From the NCBI GenBank assembly GCA_033296885.1, contig MU863879.1, positions 310,001 through 374,000 of the forward strand: a DNA stretch of 64,000 bases. The letters run 5' to 3'. Under the pieces are notes generated by a model. That model ran no database searches and was not told where the DNA came from. It was given only the letters and a program-made list of their open reading frames with translations. The stretch is from Triangularia verruculosa (Eukaryota > Ascomycota > Sordariomycetes > Sordariales > Podosporaceae). The position numbers were made by a program, and so were the translations under genes. This document shows, in pieces, positions 55,239 through 64,000 of the stretch (within the stretch, counting starts at the first letter, position 1; the number at the start of each line of letters is the position of its first letter).

Positions 55239-56283
55239 ATGTCCGGCGCAGCAGTACGTTGGTGTTCGCCAACCAACCCAACCCCGCTGTCCCTCGTGTA
55301 TCAACATAGCTAACCGCCACAACGTTCAGGACCGCGAGGCCGTCTTTCCCACCCGGCAATCTCTGGGTATCATGAAGGCGAAGCTCAAGGGCGCCGAGAC
55401 AGGTCACAGTTTGCTCAAGAGAAAGAGTGAGGCTCTCACCAAGTCAGCCTTCCCCCATCCTCCCACCCCCAGCCAAACAAACCCCCCACCTAACATCCCA
55501 TATCCAGACGCTTCCGCGAAATTACCCGCCGAATCGACGAAGCCAAGCGCAAGATGGGCCGCGTCATGCAAATCGCCTCGCTCTCCCTCGCCGAAGTCAC
55601 CTACGCCGTCGGCGGCAACATAGGATACCAGATCCAAGAATCCGCCAAATCAGCCCGCTTCCGCATCCGCGCCAAGCAAGAAAACGTCTCTGGTGTGTTG
55701 CTCCCAGCGTTCGAGAGCTACCAAACCGAGGGCAACAATGACTTCGCCATGACGGGTCTCGGCAAGGGCGGCCAGCAGGTGCAGCGGTGTCGCGAGACGT
55801 ATGCGCGGGCGGTGGAAGCGCTCGTGGAGCTGGCGAGCTTGCAGACGGCGTTTGTCATCTTGGACGAGGTGATCAAGGTTGTGAATAGGAGAGTGAATGC
55901 GATGTAAGCTAGGGAGATAATGGCTCAGGACTAGCTTGTGGGATGCTAACAGATGTCTAGTGAGCATGTCATCATTCCCAGGACGGAGAATACAATCAAG
56001 TGTAAGTGGTGGTCTAACTCGGGGTCCAGTAGAACTCTACTGACTTGTGGCAGATATCAATTCCGAGCTTGACGAGCTGGACAGAGAGGAGTTCTACAGA
56101 CTGAAAAAGGTTGCCGGCAAGAAACAGCGAGATACAGCTGAACAGGACGCCGAGATGAAGGCCAGGAAAGAGGCGCAAGCTGCAGCTGCCGCAGTGGGAG
56201 AAAATCAAGCGCCAGATACTGCGGCAGACGATGCGCCAGCCGATCTGTTGGCTGCGGAGGAGGACGAGGATGTGATCTTCTAA
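55239..56283 (+). CDS. vma8: V-type H+-ATPase subunit D (VMA8)
   Basis: Five exons (55239-55253, 55330-55442, 55508-55903, 55961-56001, 56054-56283) give 264 aa, close to yeast Vma8. Subunit D forms the central rotor stalk of the V1 sector that couples ATP hydrolysis to proton pumping at the vacuole. Family motifs are MKAKLKGAETGHSLLKRKS, the spliced KRFREITRRIDEAKR, MGRVMQIASLSLAEVTYA and RRVNAIEHVIIPRTENTIKY. The following ELDELDREEFYRLKKVAGKK is also conserved. A variable acidic C-terminal tail ends DEDVIF. The first coding exon is 15 nt. The second intron has a GTCAGC donor, slightly unusual but forced by frame and homology. Confidence 0.96.
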
Positions 56284-56577
56284 GGGGCTTGGGCTGTGGG
56301 TTGTCGCGAGTTGTTATTGTCGCATGTTGGAGGGTTCGCGGTTGAAGTCATTGGTCAGCACATTGTTTCATTAAGCATAGGCGCAATTCGGGAGTTGCTT
56401 GTTTCCATGTTCTTATTTCATTGGGTATCTCTAATCCCTCCGCTGGGGAATCAAGGAGCGGGTTCCGCCAAACCTGCATCATACAGCACATTACATCCTA
56501 CTTTACCTATCAAGTCCGGGGTAAACTGTAACCTTTTCCCTTTTTGACTTCGTGATATCTCACCTCCAGCCGGCAAT

Positions 56578-57477
56578 TTACTGGCGCTGGTAGGTCACCT
56601 TCATGACCTTCTCGCCATTCTTCAGCGCCATACCAGCAGTGTTCTCCTTGGCTGTGATGGCACCAGCCTCTGCTTCGTACTCAACGAACGCAATGCCACT
56701 GCGACCAGGTACAGTACGGACTTCGCGGAAGCCTTCGAAGCGGCTGAAGATACCGGTAAGTTCGTCCTTTCCAAAGTCGTCGGGAAGGTTCTGGACGAAG
56801 AGAATGCGGTTGGGGGGGAGGTACTCGTCGGGGACGACAGCGGCGGCACCGGCGCCGGTGGACTTGAGTCCAGCACCACGGGCGTTCTTGGCTGGGCGGC
56901 CGCTGACGGCGGTTTCGGCACCTGGGAGAGGACGCTTGAGGCGCTTTTGCTCTTCTGCGGTTTCGAGGGCCTTCTTCTTGTCTGTTGCGGATTTGTGTTA
57001 GATTTGAGGACAATAAAGGGACGACAGGCAGAAAGCATACCCTTCTCAGCCATGCGCCGGCGCTTGTGCGCATCAAATTCCTCCTCGTTTCCGGTCTGAA
57101 GGACAGTAGCATCGCTGCGGGTGCGCGCCAGAGCGATTTGCATTGGCTTCTCGAACAACTCGAACCCTTGGACTTCCTCGATGGCAGCCAGAGCGGATTC
57201 AGGCTTGTCAAAGACGACAAACGCCTGGCCCTTGGCCTTGAGGTTGGTCTTGACGACGATATCGATTACATTGCCGTATTCGGAAAAGATGGCTGTGAGG
57301 GCCTCCTTGAGGGGTTCGGGCTTGACGCGCTCTTCAAGGTTGCGCACGTAGACACTATGCGATAGAGGTTCATGTTAGTTGATTCCAATGCGACGCGATA
57401 CCTGGGACGGCTGATGCCTTGTATGTGTCGGAGTGCAATGACACATACGTAGCGATTGGCTGTTGTCCTGAAGACAT
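56578..57477 (-). CDS. U1A/U2B''-family snRNP protein with two RRMs
   Basis: Exons 57477-57449, 57354-57041 and 56981-56578 encode 248 aa. The N-terminal RRM has RNP2 TVYVRNLEE and RNP1 KGQAFVVFDKPESA. After splicing, the linker is basic (AHKRRRMAEKD then KKKALETAEEQKRLKRPL). The C-terminal RRM has RNP2 ILFVQNLPDD and an RNP1-like GIAFVEYEAEAGA and ends KVTYQRQ. This is the layout of U1A/U2B''/SNF proteins that bind U1 or U2 snRNA stem-loops; fungi often keep a single member (Msl1/U2B''-like). Which snRNA it binds cannot be told here. Introns are GT-AG. It is convergent with VMA8 and divergent from the RING ligase gene. Confidence 0.92.
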
Positions 57478-58047
57478 TTTTGCTCTTTGATATTGAGGTC
57501 TGATCGGGCAGCAATTGTTTATTCTCTTCGCAGATGCTGTTGCTGTTGTTCTTGTCCAGCACGTTCTTGGTGGAGTTTTTCTAGATGATTGGAAGACAAG
57601 ACATGAAGTTTGGAGATTGGAGACAGTTCAAACAAAGTGGACCAAGGTGACACCAGACACCTGGTCTAAGCGTCCTTGCAGCTGCCGCGGGGGCCGCTGA
57701 CAGAGCCCAGCCCCACTGGGGAAACCAATTCCAGGGCGCATGCATCCCGCCCCTCCCGCTGGCTGGACCAGCGTCACGGTGCACCCGCAACACCAACTTG
57801 GGACTCCCATCAGCAAGGAACCAAGTGCGAGGGCGACTCACGTCAACTAATCCGACCTGTTTTCCCATTTCTCCGACTTTCCCGGTCTCTGCAATTCCGA
57901 ATTTTGGACTCCCCATCCTACATTTTTGCTCCAAAAATGTGCAAACGGACCAGGTGAGCAGGCGCATGCTTACACACCCGCTGTGTACACCATTCCACTT
58001 GATCACCTCGCTTCCGGCAGTCCGAGGGTTGTTGATATAAGCCCACC
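57478..58047. promoter_or_regulatory. Divergent snRNP protein/RING ligase promoter region
   Basis: This 570-bp spacer lies between divergent start codons. It contains no supportable gene and should hold both promoters. Confidence 0.55.
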
Positions 58048-61038
58048 ATGGACGAAACAATACCACAGGCCGTGATGGCTGCTGCCACGCCTCCCTTCGA
58101 CAACACAAGTGCATGGCACAATTTCACATTATGGACAACTCAGCATCTTAAGATGAGTATGAACATGTCGAGACTCGCGCCGTCTCTGGAAGACTTGGTC
58201 TTGGCAGGCCCTAGGATGGTTATGAAGCTGGGGAGATTGGGTTCTTTCATCTCTTATCCAGATGCGGTAGACAACTTTGGTCAACGGACTATGCCCGATC
58301 CAACCGATGCCGGTGTCTTTACGTCAACATTTTCGTCGTCGACAGGTTCCCTATCCAAGATGCTCGACGACGCTGCATCGCTTCTCCCATCCCCCACCAC
58401 CGCCGCCGAAGCCGCCGCCTCTGCAGCTGCTGAAGATCCTACTGCCTCGGTATCTCGGTTCTCGATGGAGGGGGCGAGAGGAATCGGGAGTGTTCTCAGT
58501 TACGCGACAAGCAAATGGGCTATAACTTGTATTGCCATGGCCATCCTGATCAACCGGACACATATATTTGCCGCGACTCGGCGTAGATTACGGTTGACAT
58601 GGCACATCCGGATGCTGCTCCGACTCCCGCCCGCCATCCTTCTTCTCTGGCAAGCTCGCAGGCTACTTCAATCAATACAGTGCCAGACATCTCCAGACTT
58701 TGCTCAGTTGCGATGGGGTGATCCAACCAAGAGCTTCGACGTCATGTTTTCCGAAGCGAATAGCTTTTTCCATGGACTGAGCTCGGCACTGTTGTTTGGT
58801 GCCAGCGACGAGGAGTCGTGTCGCTCCGTCCGTATGGTACCGTGGGACGATCAAGAGCAACCAGAACTCGTCGGATCATTGTCTCGGCTATGGCCACTAT
58901 TCCTGACGTTCTGCTTGAGCCAGTTCGTAGAGGTGCTGTCTTGCACTGTACAAGGACGGCCAGTGGGTTCGGAAACAGGCACAACGCTGTTCGAGCATTC
59001 ACTTGCCTTCGCCGAGGCTGATGCTGCTATCAGCAGCCAGCTTGGATGGGGCCTTTTCGCCAACGCGTCTAAAGCAGCAGCCGACGCCACCGTGGGTACT
59101 AAAATCGCCGTTACACGTGCCATGATCATGAAGCGTGTCAACACTCCCCCGGAGGTGTTGTTGGTAACCTTTCTATCCACCATGAGCTACTTCACCAGCC
59201 ATATACTGGGCATGCTGAATTTGCAGCCAAAGCTCCGTCTCATCAGCACCGGATTCTACGGTCTTTGCTTCATGGGGTGCATCGGTTGGAGTACGTACAA
59301 GTTCTCCGTCGACGATCCCACCAGCCAGGGGCTGTTGAGATATCCCACGGTCTACATTATCGGAATCATCCCACACACCCTTATCCTGACTGGGATCATA
59401 TCCTGCGCCGTCATCTATCTGGTAGCCTTGACGTTATCTGCCCTCGCTGTGCCCGAGGCCAACGGGGAGACAGAACAGCTCACTTTTAAGCAGCGCTTTC
59501 TTCGTGCTCATGCCAACATGCAGGCCAATGTTTCGCTCTCTGAGATCCGCATTAGGATGGACATGGACTTCTATACGGCTCTGGTCAGGGCAGGGTTTGG
59601 TGCCATCACCATGGCTAGCGAGGCGGTTTATCTCAACGAGGATCACAGGGTGAATTTGAAGCGGTATACTTGGTTGGAAGAAGAAAGGTTCCGCGAAATT
59701 GAGGACCTCAAGATGCAGTGGATTGGCGGGGTACCTGGCTCTCGCTTTGATACGGTTGGTACAATAGGACTCGTACCTGTCAAACCCGGCCAGCCAGCGG
59801 TCAACAACGGCTATGCCAGGGAGAAGGCAGCGCAGCAGGTCTCGAAGAAGGATAATACGGGGAGAAGAGCGAGGGATGGCGTTGGCGCTGCAGAAAGGAG
59901 TTCTAGATGGCTCATGGCCCTTGACTACATGATGCACATCACGCGACTGATTGTTGTCACCTGGGCATTATGTACAGTCAGATTTCTCAAGGTCATCGGA
60001 TGGGGTAACCCTCCCCGGTGGCTTAGGGGCCTATCCGAGAGGCCCAAGAAGCCAGATTCGAGTCAGCCGAAGAAGTCGAGGTCTCGACAAGCCGGCAATG
60101 GCACACACGCCGACGTCCTTTCCCCCGGCAGCGGAGGGTATTTCACCATCCCCCGTGATGACCAGGTGGATGTCGAGGAATTGCTCCGAAGCAGGATGGA
60201 CGACCGAAACGAAACCGAAGTAGACACCAAACTTTACAGCTATTTCCTCCGGGACGGCTGGTGGGGCAACAAAGACACCAGCGGCGACTACGTCCCCTCC
60301 CACCCCTTGATCGCTGGTCGCGATGACGAGCCCGATATCAACGACCCTGACTTCGACACTACCAGCATCATCTCCACCACGGAGACCTCTACCGAAAGCG
60401 AGTTTGGCTGGGAAACAGACAGGGAAAACGACTGGCTTGACGACGGGCAGCGCACCCCAACTCAGCGAAACCCCGGTACTGACCTCGACTCCTCCCGCCT
60501 CACCTCGGCTCTTCAAAGAGCCCGCACATCAAGAGAATCCTCTCCAGTTTTAGACACCCCCATCGCCACAGCAGATCTCGCCCGTCTTCTTCACCCCCAG
60601 TCAGCCGAAGACCGCGAGGAAGCCCAGCGGTTAGCCGCTCATCTTTCAGCGAACACGATAATGACCCGCTCTAGATTCAAGCAACAGCTTCAACGTCAAA
60701 GAGCGCAGCTCCTCCTCTCCAACCCCAACCGTTCACCGGCCCTAGAGAAGATGACGCCCGAAGAGGAGGAGAGACAGCTCGAACAGCTTCTCCTTGCAAG
60801 AAGGGCAGAAGCTCGAGGGAAAGATGGACAGTCCTGGAAGGAAGGAGCAGCAGGGTTGGGATCAGAGGGACCGCAGTGCGTAGTGTGTCAGTGTGCGCCA
60901 CGGACGATTATTGTGTGGCCGTGCAGGTGCTTGGGGTACTGCGATGATTGCAGGGTGAGCTTGGCGATGAACAACTATGACAAGTGTGTGTGCTGTAGGA
61001 GGGAGGTGAGTAGCTTCAGTAGGATATATGTTCCTTGA
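58048..61038 (+). CDS. Multi-pass membrane RING-finger E3 ligase, Asi1/Asi3-like
   Basis: An intronless gene of 996 aa. Hydrophobic segments lie near residues 150-175 (WAITCIAMAILI), 195-215, 285-305 (PLFLTFCLSQFVEVL), 370-410 (LLVTFLSTMSYFTSHILG) and 430-470 (IIGIIPHTLILTGIISC). Another lies near 630-645. A long acidic, disordered linker follows. The last about 55 residues are a RING: CVVCQCAPRTIIVWPCRCLG then YCDDCRVSL and KCVCCRREV, giving the CxxC...CxC...CxxC...CxxC order. In yeast, Asi1/Asi3 of this layout sit in the inner nuclear membrane and mediate nuclear-envelope-associated degradation. The assignment rests on the membrane layout plus the RING and is not proven by sequence alone. 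The protein has N-terminal NFT/NMS-type sequons of unknown use. Confidence 0.83.
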   Translation: MDETIPQAVMAAATPPFDNTSAWHNFTLWTTQHLKMSMNMSRLAPSLEDLVLAGPRMVMKLGRLGSFISYPDAVDNFGQRTMPDPTDAGVFTSTFSSSTGSLSKMLDDAASLLPSPTTAAEAAASAAAEDPTASVSRFSMEGARGIGSVLSYATSKWAITCIAMAILINRTHIFAATRRRLRLTWHIRMLLRLPPAILLLWQARRLLQSIQCQTSPDFAQLRWGDPTKSFDVMFSEANSFFHGLSSALLFGASDEESCRSVRMVPWDDQEQPELVGSLSRLWPLFLTFCLSQFVEVLSCTVQGRPVGSETGTTLFEHSLAFAEADAAISSQLGWGLFANASKAAADATVGTKIAVTRAMIMKRVNTPPEVLLVTFLSTMSYFTSHILGMLNLQPKLRLISTGFYGLCFMGCIGWSTYKFSVDDPTSQGLLRYPTVYIIGIIPHTLILTGIISCAVIYLVALTLSALAVPEANGETEQLTFKQRFLRAHANMQANVSLSEIRIRMDMDFYTALVRAGFGAITMASEAVYLNEDHRVNLKRYTWLEEERFREIEDLKMQWIGGVPGSRFDTVGTIGLVPVKPGQPAVNNGYAREKAAQQVSKKDNTGRRARDGVGAAERSSRWLMALDYMMHITRLIVVTWALCTVRFLKVIGWGNPPRWLRGLSERPKKPDSSQPKKSRSRQAGNGTHADVLSPGSGGYFTIPRDDQVDVEELLRSRMDDRNETEVDTKLYSYFLRDGWWGNKDTSGDYVPSHPLIAGRDDEPDINDPDFDTTSIISTTETSTESEFGWETDRENDWLDDGQRTPTQRNPGTDLDSSRLTSALQRARTSRESSPVLDTPIATADLARLLHPQSAEDREEAQRLAAHLSANTIMTRSRFKQQLQRQRAQLLLSNPNRSPALEKMTPEEEERQLEQLLLARRAEARGKDGQSWKEGAAGLGSEGPQCVVCQCAPRTIIVWPCRCLGYCDDCRVSLAMNNYDKCVCCRREVSSFSRIYVP

Positions 61039-61972
61039 ATCGGGGGTTTGGATTGGAGTTCTCATTGATGGAGGGTGTAGGGGGGAATCAGAGCGAGCAT
61101 AGGCTTTGGAGGAGTGGGAATGATAGCGGCATATGTTTTTAATATGGTCTTTTGGAGCGGCGTTTTTGTGTTTTCTGTTCTCATCTGGGCTGATCGAACA
61201 TGGCATAGCATTGCATGGCTATCTTTTGGTGGGCAGAGAGGGGGAGGTTGTTGGTGAATTCGTGATTCGATGTGTCTATGTTGACATTGGAGCGTAGGGT
61301 GTATACAAGACATAAGTTTAGCATTTTCATATTGCATATTCCATCTTCGAAATATAGTCTCTTGGAGCATACAGCGTGACTCCAAGTCGACATCTCTGAT
61401 GAGAAATCTCGATTTCCTACCTCATCGCCATCTTTTCTTCATTGCAAAACTTGAGACTGCCCGAGGCTGTCTTTCCTTTCCAGGCTCTAACCCTAACCCA
61501 ACAAAACCCACTTCTACGCACTGACCCCCGCCATCCAGCTGGAAAATCATGCCAAGCCGACATTTTTTGTCTCCTGCGGCCCCACACCTGCCAAAAAATC
61601 TCTGACCATAAATTTCCTGCTTAACGCGACTCTCAACTCAAATTTCCCTTCTTCTTTTTTCCCCTTCCACGTTGCTGCTCTTCTGTCGTAGAGCAGCAAT
61701 CACAAAACACAAGGTAAGCCACGACTCCTCGCCCGCCCACCTTCCCCAAACACAACGAAGAGAGAGAAAACCTTTTACATGATTATAAAAATCTTCGTAA
61801 ATAATCTGTCAATCCTCTGAAGATATCATTATATCTCTATGATGACCGCGAACTAGTCCAAGGCTTATGAATTTTTGGGTCTTCTTCTCTCTTCAATTTG
61901 CTTTCCTTTGCAGTATTTCGAGATGAGTTGTTTTCTAACACCTCCCAGAACAGAATTAGTGTTTGCCAAAAG
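61039..61972. other. 0.9-kb spacer, no gene seen
   Basis: 3' UTR of the RING ligase gene and the promoter/leader of SEN34. A hexamer-like CCCTAACCC at about 61492 is not repeated. Nothing else is recognised. Confidence 0.55.
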
Positions 61973-62818
61973 ATGGCGGAACCAATCCGGATCTCCCTCC
62001 TCGCGGGGCGGTACCTCGTCTTCGACATTGAAAGCGTCATGCACCTGCGCCGGGAGCACGGTCTGTGCGGGGTGCTGACGGGCACCATGCCGCAGAACCC
62101 GACGCAGAACCTGTTCTTGGGGCTGCCGCAGGAGCTGAGGGCGGAGGAGGTGGGGATGCTGGTTGATCGCGGGGCGGGGTATGTGGTTGATGATGCGGTC
62201 GAGCATCTGAGGCTGCTGAAGGAGATGTCGACGGCTAAGGGGGGGAAGAGGAGGGAGGGGTATGTGAAGGAGTTAAAAGAGAAGAGGAGGGCGGCGAAGA
62301 AGTTGTTTGATGAGGAGAAGGAGATGTTTAGGAGGATGCATGAGGGGAAGAGGAAGAAGAAGGAGAAGAAGAAGACAGAGGAGGGCGATGATGAAGGGTC
62401 GCTTTTTGGCTCGGCGGTTGAGGCTCCTGTTGTCAAGGAGTCGCTTCCTGCTATCACACCTTCTACTAGCAACGCCATGTTGGATGGTGATGATCCATTA
62501 GGCACTGCTGTGGTTGACTTGCCAAAGGCATCTGCTTTTTACAGGCACCTCAACACAAGGGGCTTCTTCACCACCCCGGGACTTAGGTTCGGTGGTGATT
62601 ACAGTATCTACAACGGCGACCCCTTCCGGTTTCACGCCTGGTTTTTGAGTAATTGCTACGGCTGGAACGAGAAGATCCCGATGCTGGATATTGTCACCAG
62701 CGGGCGGTTGGGGACAGCGGTGAAGAAGAGTTTCCTGTTTGGCGCGGAAAGGGAAGAGGAGGAGGGGGAAAAAGAAGGGGAGGTGAGGATGTTTTGTGTG
62801 GAGTGGGCTGGCATGTAG
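61973..62818 (+). CDS. sen34: tRNA-splicing endonuclease catalytic subunit SEN34
   Basis: An intronless gene of 281 aa starting at MAEPIRISLLAGRYLVFD; the frame is open upstream but has no better ATG. SEN34 cuts the 3' splice site of pre-tRNA introns within the SEN2-SEN15-SEN34-SEN54 complex. The N-terminal domain includes LRREHGLCGVLTGTMPQNP. A basic, charged coiled-coil linker follows (KRRAAKKLFDEEKEMFRRM, KRKKKEKKK). The C-terminal nuclease domain has the catalytic Tyr in GDYSIYNGDPFRFHAWF, the His in the same stretch and the Lys in GRLGTAVKKSFLFG, with FFTTPGLRFGG before them. All three triad residues are present. Confidence 0.95.
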   Translation: MAEPIRISLLAGRYLVFDIESVMHLRREHGLCGVLTGTMPQNPTQNLFLGLPQELRAEEVGMLVDRGAGYVVDDAVEHLRLLKEMSTAKGGKRREGYVKELKEKRRAAKKLFDEEKEMFRRMHEGKRKKKEKKKTEEGDDEGSLFGSAVEAPVVKESLPAITPSTSNAMLDGDDPLGTAVVDLPKASAFYRHLNTRGFFTTPGLRFGGDYSIYNGDPFRFHAWFLSNCYGWNEKIPMLDIVTSGRLGTAVKKSFLFGAEREEEEGEKEGEVRMFCVEWAGM

Positions 62819-63801
62819 AGATAGTGTTGGAGAAGCAATGATACCCCCATTTTGACTTGTTCATCAAATATTAGATTATGGAAGGTGAAGTGTGACATGT
62901 TTCGCTTTGCCGATGAAGGAATTGTGTCATACGTGCTGTGGTTCTCTTCCCGTAGTTGGAAGGTTCAGTTGATGACGGTATCATATCGCCTGCTCGCACA
63001 CTGTTTTAAATGGCGAATTCGTCCCAAACAATGCTTGTGGTTAGATATTGCTCTGTATCTTCCCTTTTTGAAGATACATCTGATCAGCACTGTACGGAGG
63101 CCACGGGAAAATAAGGCAGATGTAGACTAAATGGAGAGCTTGGAGGTGGTCTTCGCATTATTGTATTCTATCTTGTCCGTATCTAGAAACCCCCCTAGCA
63201 TGACTTTGCAAGCCAGCCATACTTCCTACATATCAAATACCACGGAAAAATTAGGCCAACAGTCTTCAAGTGCCATGGATATTCAACATCTAACCGACCT
63301 CCTAAACGGCCCTCCACTTCTTCAAATGTCATGCCATCGTCTACACGGTCCAATCTAGCCTTCTACCCGACCATCTGCACACCCTCCACGACACGCACAT
63401 GACCAGAGTGAACGGTACCTTCCGTTCCCCCGAGGCACACCATCATCACAAACGCGCCCAAGGATAAATCCCATACAGCCACGGCAATATGCTGTGGTGG
63501 CACAGCATCGCGAGGTTGGTCGCACAAGCCTGCAGAACAACCGCACGTGCAGCGAGATAGATCACGACAGTTCATGACTGATCGGCCCGATGATTCCGTC
63601 TTTTGGATAATCAAGCTGCCTCAATTGGCCTCTTTTGTGTTGGTCATCATTGCTGGCCGTTTGTCTGCTGTACCCAAATCATCCAAACTTGAGGATGAAC
63701 ATTGAACCATGGTCGGGTCCAATCTATCGATCGACTGAGCGGCCCATGTTGGCCTGAATTCCCTGCTTGAGCTGTACTTCAAGTCCTACTGGAACGTCCG
63801 T
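62819..63801. other. 1.0-kb spacer, no gene seen
   Basis: This holds the 3' UTR of SEN34 and of the partial minus-strand gene at the right edge. Open frames are short and motif-free. Confidence 0.5.
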
Positions 63802-64000
63802 CTAGAAGTCAATCCCATCCTTGACCGTACTAGCAGGTGACTTTTCGTGCTTTTCCTCCTCCTCCATCGGCGGCAAGCTATAGGGCTTGATGTTAAGCCC
63901 CTTGGTAGCACTCAGGCTGAACGAAAGAGTCTCCCGGAACGAGCTCGTCTCTGCCCCGCCGCCACCCTTCTCATGGTAGATCGGTAGTGTATGTACCTTT
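63802..64000 (-). CDS. 3' end of an unrecognised gene (runs off right edge)
   Basis: The last 65 codons of a minus-strand frame enter from the right edge and end at a TAG (63804-63802). The visible tail includes FRETLSFSLSATKGLNIKPY then an acidic run (PPMEEEEKHEK) and ends VKDGIDF. The gene-like codon use and acidic tail support a real C-terminus. The family is not recognisable from this fragment, and an exon boundary may lie close to the edge. Confidence 0.5.
   Translation of the reverse strand, partial: KVHTLPIYHEKGGGGAETSSFRETLSFSLSATKGLNIKPYSLPPMEEEEKHEKSPASTVKDGIDF

Noticed and set aside
61485..61500. CCCTAACCC as a telomere-like repeat
   Set aside because: Only a single copy occurs, in the middle of conserved genes.
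1..64000. CRISPR array or bacterial operon features
   Set aside because: Eukaryotic gene structure throughout; no spaced direct repeats of CRISPR type and no operons.

Overview
The window is nuclear DNA from a filamentous ascomycete, most likely a sordariomycete close to the Sordariales. Evidence: genes carry short introns (about 47-100 nt) with GTAAGT/GTATGT donors and CTAAC/CTGAC branch sites. 5S rRNA genes are dispersed singly, as in Neurospora. There are HET-domain, HeLo, DUF3716 and GEgh16 families, and fungal-type orthologues of ULA1, HEI10, SYF1, VMA8, SEN34 and Asi-like RING ligases. Gene names come from recognisable motifs in the conceptual proteins; no database was searched.

Layout. 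1-0.9 kb: 5' part of a Zn2Cys6 transcription factor (minus strand, runs off the left edge), preceded by about 8 kb with no supportable gene. 9.0-13.1 kb: divergent housekeeping/meiotic pair, NEDD8-E1 subunit ULA1 and the crossover E3 HEI10. 14.9-15.9 kb: secreted GEgh16-family protein. 16.2-22.4 kb: divergent pair made of a HeLo-domain pseudokinase (MLKL-like architecture) and an active-looking Ser/Thr kinase with ankyrin repeats (RIPK4-like architecture), sharing a 558-bp promoter. 23.3-30.2 kb: a secreted single-pass membrane protein, an amidase gene broken by one in-frame stop, an IFI6/IFI27-like protein and a second pseudokinase.

30.4-46.9 kb: an accessory block between two same-strand 5S rRNA genes. 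It contains a DUF7587 protein with an acidic repeat tail, a disrupted DUF3716 gene, a HET-domain protein, a large AAA+ ATPase and a DUF7708 protein, plus gene-poor, TACCTAGGTA-rich spacers. 47.4-62.8 kb returns to conserved genes: a short-chain dehydrogenase, an intron-containing tRNA-Gln, a small conserved protein with an in-frame extension beyond its stop, spliceosomal SYF1, V-ATPase subunit D, U1A/U2B''-like RRM protein, Asi-type membrane RING ligase and tRNA-splicing endonuclease SEN34. The last 199 bases are the 3' end of an unrecognised minus-strand gene.

How the genes may work together. The flanks are core RNA-processing, vacuolar, neddylation and meiotic genes with no shared pathway. 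The middle (16-47 kb) concentrates families tied to fungal non-self recognition and regulated cell death: HeLo, kinase-ankyrin, pseudokinase, IFI6-like, HET and NTPase-like proteins. The strongest candidate for an undescribed system is the divergent HeLo-pseudokinase/kinase-ankyrin pair, which has the domain logic of a RIPK-MLKL necroptosis module; that functional link is inference.
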